Assembly (NCBI GenBank): GCA_964596345.1
Contig: CAZQSZ010000001.1
Location: forward strand, 682,001-746,000
From: CADEDV01 sp964596345
GTDB lineage: Bacteria > Bacteroidota > Bacteroidia > Chitinophagales > Chitinophagaceae
Reading direction: 5' to 3'
Length of the DNA stretch: 64,000 nt
Below, piece by piece: positions 18,015-25,574 of the stretch (position 1 is its first letter; each line of letters begins with the position of its first letter). The notes below the pieces were generated by a model, which was not told the DNA's origin, did no database searches, and worked only from the letters and a program-made list of their open reading frames with translations. The position numbers were made by a program, and so were the translations under genes.

Positions 18015-20237
18015 TTATAAATTAGCTCTCAGTGCAATAATAAAATTTCTTCCCGGGGCTGAAAACCCGGAAGCGAAATAGCGGTAATTCCGGTCAAGAA
18101 TATTTTCAATACCCAGTTGTAAAGTCACGTATTTCCCTACAGTATGGTTTGCCCTCCAGTTAAGAGTGAACCAGGCTGGCATTCCTGCTGGGGTGGCATA
18201 TTGGCCATTATCTTCCCCGTTCGGGTTATAATCTTTGATCCTTTTCCAGCCATTGAACATAGCAAAAATCTCCATATTGACCCCTGATTTTTGATAACTA
18301 AATCCTGATTTACCAAATACAGGGGGGATATGGTCTAGTGGTGTTTTGGTTCCGTCAGGATTTTTGAAGCGGCCATATGTATAACTGATCGTATTCTCAA
18401 ACGAGATTTCAGTTGACAATACTGCTTTCAGGCGGGCATTAAAACCAACAACATAGGCTTTGTTTACATTCTGGTTGGCAAATACGGCCGATTGAATACC
18501 ATTATAAACCACGGAGTCCTGTCCATTTAATTTAAATGGGGCAGGGGCTATCGCATTCCTGAACAACGTATAGAAACCTGTGAATTCAAACTGTACTTTA
18601 TTGTTGATATTCTGCGTAAAACCAAGGTCAAAATTATAAGTATACTCCGGTTTGATGTCAGGGTTAGGAACGATAAGTCTCCGGATGGCAGTACTGGATT
18701 CAAATATCCTGGCCAGGTCATCGATATTAGGCGCCCGGAAGCCGGATGAGATATTGGCCGTGATCCGACCCCCTTCAGCGGGCATATAAACAAGCCCGAT
18801 ATTGCCGGTAACCGCAAAAGGGTTTTGTTCGATTTCAGTAAAAGGAAAATTGAAGAATGAGTTATCAACAATGCTGGACCGGAGGCTGATAGTTTGTAAA
18901 CGGATCCCATCATTCAAAACCAGCTTTCCTCCTTTCATTTTTACAAGATGCTGGGCAAATACACCAAAATAATTCATTTTGTTATTGCCATCAGGATAGC
19001 GGGTATCCAGTTTGGATACAGCACCCGTATTGATGTTGGTTCTTGTTGCCGTTGATTGCAGGTCATTTAATTGACCATCAATACCCATGACCAGTTCATT
19101 ATTACCCCATGTTCTTTTTCCATCCACGTTAAAGGCGGCTACTTTAAGGTTTTCTACCCTGCTGTCAAGCCGGTCATAACGGCGGTATTCCCGTTGGTTA
19201 CGGCTTTCTTCTATGTCCTGGTAGTTCAGGTTGATCCTGAATTCATCCAGGAACCCCAGCTTTTTAGCGTTTAATTCATAAGCTCCCAGTAATCGTTTTT
19301 GCGGACCATAATACCATTCCGCATACCGCAGTGTTGTTCCAATAGCAGCATTAAAATAACGCTTGTCCTGTAACCTGTCATAGCGGGGTACATCCGATGA
19401 ATTGGAGAACTGGAAATTCAGTGTATGCGATACTTTTTCAGTTGGTTTGAATAACAATTTTTGAGTGATATCCCATTGCTTATAACCTGAAAATTCCTGT
19501 ACCCGGCTGTCAGCATTTCCAGTTACATAGTCAATCCCGTTAATATTCCTGATCGCAGAATCACGGCGGCCAAAATTGGGATACTTATTGGGGTAGTTCG
19601 TACCCATTTTCATATCGCCAAAATCGCTGTAGTTATAAGATTGTAGCCAACCGAATTTCTTGCCACCGAGGCTGAGGTCAACATGCCCGGTCTTTTCATT
19701 ATTGGCGGAACTGTAGCGTACAAAAGCAGTACCGCTGGTTTTTAATTGACCCGTTGTGGATAGTTTAGGCGATTTACTTCTGAAACTGACCACACCTCCT
19801 AAGGCATCACTGCCATGGATCGTGGAGGAAGGGCCTTGCATGACTTCCACTGATTCAAGCATGTTCTGATCAACGGTGATCACATTCTGTAAATGGCCGG
19901 CCCGGTAAATGGCGTTATTCAGCCGGATGCCATCAACCACCAGTAAAACACGGCTAGCTTCAAAACCACGGATGACCGGGCTGCTGCCCCCCTGCTGGCT
20001 TTTTTGAACAAATACATTACCGGTAGCAATCAGCAGGTCGCCGGTATTTTGGGCATTGACTTTAGCAATGGTCCTGCTGCTGATGACATCAATTTTTTGG
20101 GCGATATTCTTTTTCTTTTCTGCGAATTTGTTGGAATAAACAGTTACTTCATCCAGGTTTTTTTCAGTGGTATCTGCCTGGCTGAATGATAGAATGGCAA
20201 TACACAGCAATGCTGAAAGCATTGTATACTTTCTCAT
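18015..20237 (-). CDS. TonB-dependent outer-membrane receptor (heme/iron type)
   Basis: A 740-residue receptor. The signal peptide is at about 1-20 (MLSALLCIAILSFSQA), then a TonB-box-like segment (LDEVTVYSNKF) and a plug domain with NTGDLLIATGNVFVQKSQQG, PVIRGFEASRVLLVVDGIRL and EVMQGPSSTIHGSDALGGVV. A 22-strand barrel ends in aromatic/aliphatic residues (RNFIIALRANL). There is no N-terminal carboxypeptidase-like or FecA-type signalling domain. The plug most resembles the hemoglobin/heme receptor branch. The neighbours (heme-binding-domain protein and PepSY protein) point the same way. The ligand is inferred, not shown. Confidence 0.88.
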   Translation of the reverse strand: MRKYTMLSALLCIAILSFSQADTTEKNLDEVTVYSNKFAEKKKNIAQKIDVISSRTIAKVNAQNTGDLLIATGNVFVQKSQQGGSSPVIRGFEASRVLLVVDGIRLNNAIYRAGHLQNVITVDQNMLESVEVMQGPSSTIHGSDALGGVVSFRSKSPKLSTTGQLKTSGTAFVRYSSANNEKTGHVDLSLGGKKFGWLQSYNYSDFGDMKMGTNYPNKYPNFGRRDSAIRNINGIDYVTGNADSRVQEFSGYKQWDITQKLLFKPTEKVSHTLNFQFSNSSDVPRYDRLQDKRYFNAAIGTTLRYAEWYYGPQKRLLGAYELNAKKLGFLDEFRINLNYQDIEESRNQREYRRYDRLDSRVENLKVAAFNVDGKRTWGNNELVMGIDGQLNDLQSTATRTNINTGAVSKLDTRYPDGNNKMNYFGVFAQHLVKMKGGKLVLNDGIRLQTISLRSSIVDNSFFNFPFTEIEQNPFAVTGNIGLVYMPAEGGRITANISSGFRAPNIDDLARIFESSTAIRRLIVPNPDIKPEYTYNFDLGFTQNINNKVQFEFTGFYTLFRNAIAPAPFKLNGQDSVVYNGIQSAVFANQNVNKAYVVGFNARLKAVLSTEISFENTISYTYGRFKNPDGTKTPLDHIPPVFGKSGFSYQKSGVNMEIFAMFNGWKRIKDYNPNGEDNGQYATPAGMPAWFTLNWRANHTVGKYVTLQLGIENILDRNYRYFASGFSAPGRNFIIALRANL

Positions 20238-20287
20238 AATAAAACAGGTTTGTTTAAATAATAAAAAAATGATCTATTGCATTCAGA

Positions 20288-20794
20288 TCATACCTGCGGG
20301 GGAGGAGTGAGAATTTTCCGGTAATTATCGGGAAGCTGGGATTTAAACAAGTGCGGTCTTTTTTTCCTGATGGCAGATACGACTGCTCCATCCGTATAAT
20401 TGGCGGAGAGTGTGCACTTAAGCGAGAAAATCAGCTGCACGAGAAGTTGATTCCGTTGCGGTGCTTTTTTATTCCAGTCATCTGCTAATTGCTTTTTAAG
20501 TGCTGTTTCCTCTTCATCATATAAGCCTGTAAAAGTGGTAAACCCGTTATGGGACGTTATCGTTTTAATATCAAACATTTTTCCGTTAACAAAAATCTCC
20601 TTCCCCTTTTTTACCCAAAGGATATCGCTGTCAGGAATAACAATCACCTGTTTGGGAATATCTTTTTCAAGCTCTTCTTTCATTTCGTGACGGATCGACT
20701 CCTGTCGTATAAGGAAAATGAAAACAAACAACCAGGGAGTGGTCCCCAGCAGTATAAAGAGAACACTGGCTGTTTTTTTGGTTGCGGTTCTCAC
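20288..20794 (-). CDS. small membrane-anchored protein upstream of TonB receptor
   Basis: A 168-residue protein with a GTG start. An N-terminal transmembrane helix (about 8-28, TASVLFILLGTTPWLFVFIF) is followed by a soluble domain with WVKKGKEIFVNGKMFDIKTI and a Pro-rich end (ILTPPPQV). No known family is recognised. It lies 50 bp before the TonB receptor and 29 bp after the heme-binding protein in the same direction, so it is likely part of the same iron/heme operon. No ATG is available near the start, so GTG is accepted. Confidence 0.7.
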   Translation of the reverse strand: MRTATKKTASVLFILLGTTPWLFVFIFLIRQESIRHEMKEELEKDIPKQVIVIPDSDILWVKKGKEIFVNGKMFDIKTITSHNGFTTFTGLYDEEETALKKQLADDWNKKAPQRNQLLVQLIFSLKCTLSANYTDGAVVSAIRKKRPHLFKSQLPDNYRKILTPPPQV

Positions 20795-20823
20795 TGGTAG
20801 TCAGGTATGCTTATTATAAAGCA

Positions 20824-21309
20824 CTATTTTTTCCGTTTCAGGCTGTCGATGGGATATTTAGACTCCATATCTTTCATCACTGTTTCCGCCCACCCTGTCA
20901 GTGCAGCCTTTTCTTCGTCCGTAAGTTTGGCATCTTTATGTACCCATGTATAAGATTCCAAAGGCATTTCACCTTCTTTTATCATTTCTATGGTTTCTTC
21001 CATTTTGTGATACTGGTAGCGGAGCGATTTGTTCGTGTATTCGTCATAGTTGATATGTTTCTTTCCATCATTCACATGGTTGGTCAGCCACCAATCCACC
21101 GGCTGGATCTTTGCATACCAGGGGTACACGGTATTATTACTGTGGCAATCGTTACAGGCTTTTGCTAAGATTGATTTTACATCTCCCGGCACTGTATAGA
21201 CGTTGCCGATATAATTTGGCTGTGGCCCTTCCGCAGTATTTTTCTTAGGGTGAATGAATTGGATAGCAACAAAGGCTGCGAGCAGAACCAGTAATATTTT
21301 CTTCAGCAT
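20824..21309 (-). CDS. heme-binding domain protein (Haem_bd family, cytochrome c-like)
   Basis: A 161-residue exported protein with a signal anchor (ILLVLLAAFVAIQFI). A heme c attachment motif CNDCH lies at about residues 55-59 in the family signature KACNDCHSNNTVYPWYAKIQ, and the following PVDWWLTNHVNDGKKHINYD is also typical. The C-terminal half is charged (LTDEEKAALTGWAETVMKDM). Proteins of this family bind heme in the periplasm. The gene lies 22 bp downstream of gpmI and upstream of the small membrane protein and TonB receptor. Confidence 0.88.
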   Translation of the reverse strand: MLKKILLVLLAAFVAIQFIHPKKNTAEGPQPNYIGNVYTVPGDVKSILAKACNDCHSNNTVYPWYAKIQPVDWWLTNHVNDGKKHINYDEYTNKSLRYQYHKMEETIEMIKEGEMPLESYTWVHKDAKLTDEEKAALTGWAETVMKDMESKYPIDSLKRKK

Positions 21310-21331
21310 AGAAAATGTATTTTAACTAAAG

Positions 21332-22864
21332 TTAAATTTTATCAATTAATATTTCTCCGGTCATTTCTTTAGGGATGGGTAGCTTCATCATGGTAAGAAT
21401 AGTGGGGGCAATATCTCCCAGCTTACCGGGTTTAATAGCTCCTCTCCAGGTCTTATCAATAATAAAGAAAGGAACCGGGTTGAGCGTATGTGCCGTATTG
21501 GGCGAGCCATCTTCATTGATCAGGTAATCGGAGTTACCATGATCGGCAGTGAGAAAAACAGCATAATCACTTTCCAGTGCCGCAGTAACAACCCGCTCCA
21601 CGCATTTATCCACGGTTTCAACGGCTTTAATTGCTGCAGACCAAACACCGGTATGGCCCACCATATCGGCATTGGCAAAATTGAGGCAAATGAAATCGGC
21701 AGTTTTATTTAGTATCTCCGGAACAATGGCATCGGTTACTTCATAAGCACTCATCTCGGGTTGCAGGTCATAAGTGGCTACTTTTGGTGATTGTACCATC
21801 AATCTTTTCTCTCCTTCAAAAGGAACTTCCCGCCCGCCACTAAAAAAGAAGCTCACATGCGGATATTTCTCTGTTTCAGCAATGCGGATTTGTTTTAACC
21901 CGTTTTGCTGTAAGATCTCACCTAATGTATTATTAAGATTATCATTTTCAAAAACAACATGTACATTTTTATAGGTCTTATCATATTCCGTCATCGTGGT
22001 ATAATGCAGTGATAAGTGCTTCATATCGAACTCGGGAATATCCATTTGAGTGAGTACCTGGGTGATCTCCCGGCACCTGTCAGTCCGGAAGTTGAAACAA
22101 AGAGCCACATCTCCATCAGCTATTGTAGTTAGTGGCTGCTGGTTTTCATCTACGATGACCGTTGGTTTGATAAACTCGTCTGTGATATCAGCAGCATAAG
22201 CATTCTCAACAGCCTGTATAGCATCAGTTGCTTTAGGGCCGGTACCTTTTACCAAAGCATCATAAGCCAGTTTCACCCTTTCCCATCTTTTATCTCGGTC
22301 CATGGCATAGTAACGGCCACTCACCGTGGCGATCTTTCCCACACTGGTATTTAAATGCGCCTGGAGTTCGGTAATAAAACCTAAGCCGCTTTTCGGGTCG
22401 CAATCACGGCCATCGGTAAAGGCGTGAATGAACACCCGTTGTAAGCCCTCTGCTTTGCAAACGTCAACGATTGCTTTCAGGTGGTTAATATGTGAATGCA
22501 CACCGCCATTACTCACCAGCCCTAACAAATGAAGAGGTTTGTTATTCGTTTTAGCATACTTTATAGAAGCCAGTAATGTCTCGTTCTTAGCAAAAGAACC
22601 ATCTCTCACAGCTACATTGATCCTTTGCAGCTCCTGGTACACCACCCGGCCAGCACCCAGGTTCAGGTGACCTACTTCTGAGTTGCCCATCTGCCCGTCC
22701 GGCAGCCCAACCGCTTCCCCACAGGTAACCAGTGTTGTATTGGGATATTTGGCATACAATGATTTAGTAAAAGGGACATTGGCGTGCTGAATAGCATCGG
22801 CTGATGCAACTTTACCCAATCCCCAGCCGTCCATGATGACCAGAATTACACGTTTTTGTGACAT
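21332..22864 (-). CDS. gpmI: 2,3-bisphosphoglycerate-independent phosphoglycerate mutase
   Basis: A 510-residue alkaline-phosphatase-superfamily enzyme that interconverts 2- and 3-phosphoglycerate using two Mn ions. Visible residues: metal ligand D12 in VIMDGWGLG; the phosphoserine nucleophile S62 in GQMGNSEVGHLNLGAGR; the substrate-binding HAFTDGRDCDP and GRYYAMDRDKRWERV segments; and metal ligands in the C-terminal NFANADMVGHTG and LTADHGNSD motifs. Full length for the family. A weak -7-like box (TGTATTTG, minus strand) lies about 26 bp upstream. Confidence 0.97.
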   Translation of the reverse strand: MSQKRVILVIMDGWGLGKVASADAIQHANVPFTKSLYAKYPNTTLVTCGEAVGLPDGQMGNSEVGHLNLGAGRVVYQELQRINVAVRDGSFAKNETLLASIKYAKTNNKPLHLLGLVSNGGVHSHINHLKAIVDVCKAEGLQRVFIHAFTDGRDCDPKSGLGFITELQAHLNTSVGKIATVSGRYYAMDRDKRWERVKLAYDALVKGTGPKATDAIQAVENAYAADITDEFIKPTVIVDENQQPLTTIADGDVALCFNFRTDRCREITQVLTQMDIPEFDMKHLSLHYTTMTEYDKTYKNVHVVFENDNLNNTLGEILQQNGLKQIRIAETEKYPHVSFFFSGGREVPFEGEKRLMVQSPKVATYDLQPEMSAYEVTDAIVPEILNKTADFICLNFANADMVGHTGVWSAAIKAVETVDKCVERVVTAALESDYAVFLTADHGNSDYLINEDGSPNTAHTLNPVPFFIIDKTWRGAIKPGKLGDIAPTILTMMKLPIPKEMTGEILIDKI

Positions 22865-23059
22865 TTTTTATCAACAGTTTATTGTTAGTACAAATACATT
22901 CATTTTCAGGGAACAATGCGCTGTAAATCTACACCCAATTCAGTTATTTGCCATTGATTATGCTAAAAAGCTGTTGGTTTTTAGTAATTTAGTACCTGTT
23001 GATAACCCGTAATTATGTGGCATGTTTTTAGTTTAATACCCCTGTGAAAACCTTTAAGT

Positions 23060-23449
23060 ATGAAACTTTTTTTTACATCTTTAATGATTACTGCTGCCTT
23101 GGTGCTTTCATCGTTTACAACGCAAAACACCATTGACAATGTGATCGGTGCTTTGCGTTCCGGAAATGCTTCAGAGTTATCAAAATATTTTGATGACAAT
23201 GTCGAGCTGACACTTCCTGATAAAAGCGACAGCTACAGCAAGGCACAGGCCCAGCAAATTGTAAGAGATTTTTTCAGCAACAATAGTGTGAAAGGATTTG
23301 ACCTGAAGCACAAAGGTGATTCCCCGGGCGGTCATTTCTGTATCGGTACCCTGCAAACCGGTGCCGGTAATTTCCGTACCAATGTCTTTTTAAAAACAAA
23401 GAATGGCCGTGAAGTGGTGAAAGAGATCCGTTTTCAGCCGGTAGAGTAA
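23060..23449 (+). CDS. DUF4783 family exported protein
   Basis: A 129-residue protein with a signal peptide (LFFTSLMITAALVLSSFTTQ) and a small alpha+beta domain of the NTF2-like type: NTIDNVIGALRSGNASELSK, FDDNVELTLPDKSD, then strands ending in VVKEIRFQPVE. This matches DUF4783, a Bacteroidota family frequently encoded just before nadC, as here. Function unknown. The 195-bp gap upstream (22865-23059) holds a possible gpmI promoter but no clear box for this gene. Confidence 0.8.
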   Translation: MKLFFTSLMITAALVLSSFTTQNTIDNVIGALRSGNASELSKYFDDNVELTLPDKSDSYSKAQAQQIVRDFFSNNSVKGFDLKHKGDSPGGHFCIGTLQTGAGNFRTNVFLKTKNGREVVKEIRFQPVE

Positions 23450-23471
23450 AAAAGAATTCTAAAATAAAAGC

Positions 23472-23502
23472 GAAGCCTTCCCGATTCAAGGGAGGGCTTC
23501 TT
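23472..23502 (+). terminator. terminator after DUF4783 gene
   Basis: GAAGCCTTCCC and GGGAGGGCTTC form a long stem (one T-G pair inside) with a 7-nt loop, followed by a T-rich tract that merges into the nadC promoter box. Confidence 0.8.
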
Positions 23503-23510
23503 TATTTTTG
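23503..23510 (+). promoter_or_regulatory. nadC -7 box inside terminator T-tract (TATTTTTG)
   Basis: TATTTTTG matches TAnnTTTG exactly and ends 5 nt before the nadC ATG at 23516. Transcription would start at about the start codon, so nadC mRNA should be leaderless or nearly so. Confidence 0.5.
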
Positions 23511-23515
23511 TCCCT

Positions 23516-24415
23516 ATGAATTTTGAAGAACAATTACAGCACCTCGTGGATGAAGCGTTGAAAGAAGATGTTGGTGACGGCGATCATTCTGCTCTTTCCT
23601 GTATCCCTGCGGATGCAAAAGGAAAGGCTGTATTGAAGATCAAACAGGACGGTATTCTTGCCGGGGTGGCTGTTGCTGAAAAGATATTCATTTATAAAGA
23701 ACCTGCGGCCGTTTTTACTGCTTTCAAAAAAGACGGGGAGGAAATGAAATATGGCGAGAAAGCTTTTGAAGTGGAAGCCTCAGTGCATACAATTCTTCAG
23801 TGCGAACGACTGGTGCTGAATTGTATGCAACGGATGAGTGGTATTGCTACACTGACAAAACAATACACCGATAAGTTGAAAGGGTATAAAACCCGTTTGC
23901 TGGATACAAGAAAGACAACCCCCAATTTCCGGTTATTAGAAAAAGAAGCAGTTCGTATTGGGGGTGGCGTTAACCACCGGTTTGGTTTGTACGATATGAT
24001 CATGCTGAAGGATAACCATATTGATTACTGCGGAAGTATCGAAAAAGCAATAGAAAGAGCTGCTGATTATGTGAAGAGCAAAAAACCGGGACTGAAGATC
24101 GAAGTGGAAACAAGGTCGGTAGATGATGTGAAAAGGGTGGTGGCGATTGGCCGGGGAAAAGTATTCCGCATCATGCTGGATAATTTTACCCCGGAACAAA
24201 TCAGGGAAGCCCTTCCGTATATCGGTAATGATTTTGAAACAGAGGCCAGTGGCGGCATCAACCTGGAGAATATAGAAGACTATGCAAAAACGGGTGTTGA
24301 TTTTGTGAGTGTGGGTGCATTGATTCACCAGGCCCAAAGTCTTGACCTGAGTTTAAAGGCTTCCCCAAGCCCCTCCGCAGGAGGGGGGCAGTACCCTAAA
24401 TCCATAGGTATATAA
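23516..24415 (+). CDS. nadC: nicotinate-nucleotide pyrophosphorylase (quinolinate phosphoribosyltransferase)
   Basis: A 299-residue enzyme that makes nicotinate mononucleotide from quinolinate and PRPP in NAD synthesis. Typical features: N-terminal ALKEDVGDGDHSALSCIPAD, then CERLVLNCMQRMSGIAT, the substrate-binding LLDTRKTTPNFR, and catalytic MLKDNHI near residue 162. The barrel end has EASGGINLENI and VDFVSVGALIH. The last 15-18 residues (from about SPSPSAGGG) are not family-like: they are encoded by a GC-rich hairpin element inserted at the 3' end. The eIF1-like gene starts 3 bp after the stop. Confidence 0.95.
   Translation: MNFEEQLQHLVDEALKEDVGDGDHSALSCIPADAKGKAVLKIKQDGILAGVAVAEKIFIYKEPAAVFTAFKKDGEEMKYGEKAFEVEASVHTILQCERLVLNCMQRMSGIATLTKQYTDKLKGYKTRLLDTRKTTPNFRLLEKEAVRIGGGVNHRFGLYDMIMLKDNHIDYCGSIEKAIERAADYVKSKKPGLKIEVETRSVDDVKRVVAIGRGKVFRIMLDNFTPEQIREALPYIGNDFETEASGGINLENIEDYAKTGVDFVSVGALIHQAQSLDLSLKASPSPSAGGGQYPKSIGI
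24370..24386. repeat. REP-like GC hairpin within the nadC 3' end
   Basis: CCCCTCC, GCA loop, GGAGGGG: a perfect 7-bp stem inside the last codons of nadC. Flanking sequence (CTTCCCCAAG left, GGGCAGTACCC right) resembles short extragenic palindromes common in this phylum. It adds an Ala/Ser/Pro/Gly tail to NadC. Confidence 0.5.
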
Positions 24416-24418
24416 ATT

Positions 24419-24760
24419 ATGTCAAAAAAAAATAAACCGGATAACAGGGGCTTCGTTTTCAGTACGGATCCCAATTTTAAATTTGAAGAAGAACAGGATG
24501 CTACAGTAACCTTGCCCCCTGCGCAGCAAAAATTAAAGATCCGGCTGGATGCAAAGCACCGGGCAGGAAAAGCCGTTACGCTGGTAGAAGGATTTGTTGG
24601 TACAGATGATGACCTGCAGGAACTGGGAAAGAAACTGAAATCATTTTGCGGCACAGGTGGTTCAGCCAAAGACGGGGAGATCATTGTGCAGGGAGATCAA
24701 CGGGATAAAGTGTTGCAGTGGTTGCAGAAGAATGGATATAAACTTTCCAAAAAAATCTGA
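24419..24760 (+). CDS. SUI1/eIF1-like translation factor (YciH family)
   Basis: A 113-residue protein. A disordered charged N-terminus is followed by an SUI1 domain from about residue 38 (QQKLKIRLDAKHRAGKAVTL), with the typical KSFCGTGGSAKDGEIIVQGD segment and a C-terminal LQKNGYKLSKKI. Bacterial YciH proteins resemble eukaryotic eIF1 and may influence start-codon fidelity. The gene is separated from nadC by only 3 bp and is probably co-transcribed. In a phylum that often starts without Shine-Dalgarno, this is a sensible factor, but that link is inference. Confidence 0.9.
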   Translation: MSKKNKPDNRGFVFSTDPNFKFEEEQDATVTLPPAQQKLKIRLDAKHRAGKAVTLVEGFVGTDDDLQELGKKLKSFCGTGGSAKDGEIIVQGDQRDKVLQWLQKNGYKLSKKI

Positions 24761-24771
24761 TCTGTATAAAA

Positions 24772-24996
24772 ATGGAAGTCTTTCTCTTCCTTTTACTACT
24801 CCCTTTGACACTGATCTACGCAGCCATTGCTATTCTATGCGGTATTTATATTTATATCGGGCTGCATCAGTTGGCAACCGGTATTAAAGAAATGAACAGC
24901 AGTAAAAGAAATAACGGGTTTATTGCAATGTTACTGTCCCTTGCCGTACTGCTTGCTGCAACGTATGCTTATTTCAACTGGTTTTGGTTCTTTTGA
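24772..24996 (+). CDS. small two-helix membrane protein
   Basis: A 74-residue hydrophobic protein with helices at about 3-28 (FLFLLLLPLTLIYAAIAILC) and 49-70 (GFIAMLLSLAVLLAATYAYF) separated by a short polar loop (TGIKEMNSSKRNN). It follows the SUI1 gene by 11 bp and ends 4 bp before the convergent CDGSH gene. No family recognised. Confidence 0.6.
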   Translation: MEVFLFLLLLPLTLIYAAIAILCGIYIYIGLHQLATGIKEMNSSKRNNGFIAMLLSLAVLLAATYAYFNWFWFF

Positions 24997-25000
24997 TCAA

Positions 25001-25441
25001 TTAACCTTCAAACCCTGTCTTCCGGTGGCTGCCATCACAATAAGGTTTATTACCTGAAGCCCCGCACCTGCATAAAGCCACGGTTCCTGTTTTCGTTTCT
25101 TCCCGGCCATCGCTATGAACGATCAGGCACTCTGTATTGATAAGATAGGGTCCGTTGGCACTCACCTGCACTTTTACAATACTGGCTGCTTCCGCAACGA
25201 TTGTATCCGTTTCTCCTGCTTTGATTTCTTCATTTAGGAAATAACTTAATGCTCCGCTGGGACATTTTCGTACCTGTTCAATGATCTTTTCGGTAGGAGC
25301 ACCCTCCATATTGATCCACTTTCTTTCTTTGGGATTAAAAACTTCCAGCAAACCTTTCCAGCAAAGCGTGGAATGGATACAGGTATCGGGTTTCCATACA
25401 ACGGTAATGTCATTATTCTTGTACTTGATCTCTTTTTGCAT
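25001..25441 (-). CDS. ferredoxin-like plus CDGSH iron-sulfur protein
   Basis: A 146-residue two-domain protein. Residues about 1-75 form a YjdI-type 4Fe-4S domain with Cys at TCIHSTLC and RKCPSGALSYF. The C-terminal domain (about 85-140) is a CDGSH zinc-finger-like 2Fe-2S domain with CRCGASGNKPYCDGSH, in which three Cys and one His bind the cluster. Such fusions are proposed electron-transfer or cluster-carrier proteins. It is divergent from the patatin gene; the shared 133-bp gap has an 11-bp palindrome (25476-25486) of unknown use. Confidence 0.9.
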   Translation of the reverse strand: MQKEIKYKNNDITVVWKPDTCIHSTLCWKGLLEVFNPKERKWINMEGAPTEKIIEQVRKCPSGALSYFLNEEIKAGETDTIVAEAASIVKVQVSANGPYLINTECLIVHSDGREETKTGTVALCRCGASGNKPYCDGSHRKTGFEG

Positions 25442-25574
25442 AATAAACAGGTCATTTAAAATCGTCCCTAATTTACGGATGATCCGGTATAAATTATTTA
25501 TTTACTTTAGCAGTCAATTCACTCCCTTCACCTGCTCTGTTCAGTAGCCTTTTGTAACTTCTAAATCAACTGTT

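Noticed and set aside
25476..25486. CGGAT-G-ATCCG palindrome in the CDGSH/patatin divergent gap
   Set aside because: Single short copy without promoter context; too little to call an operator.
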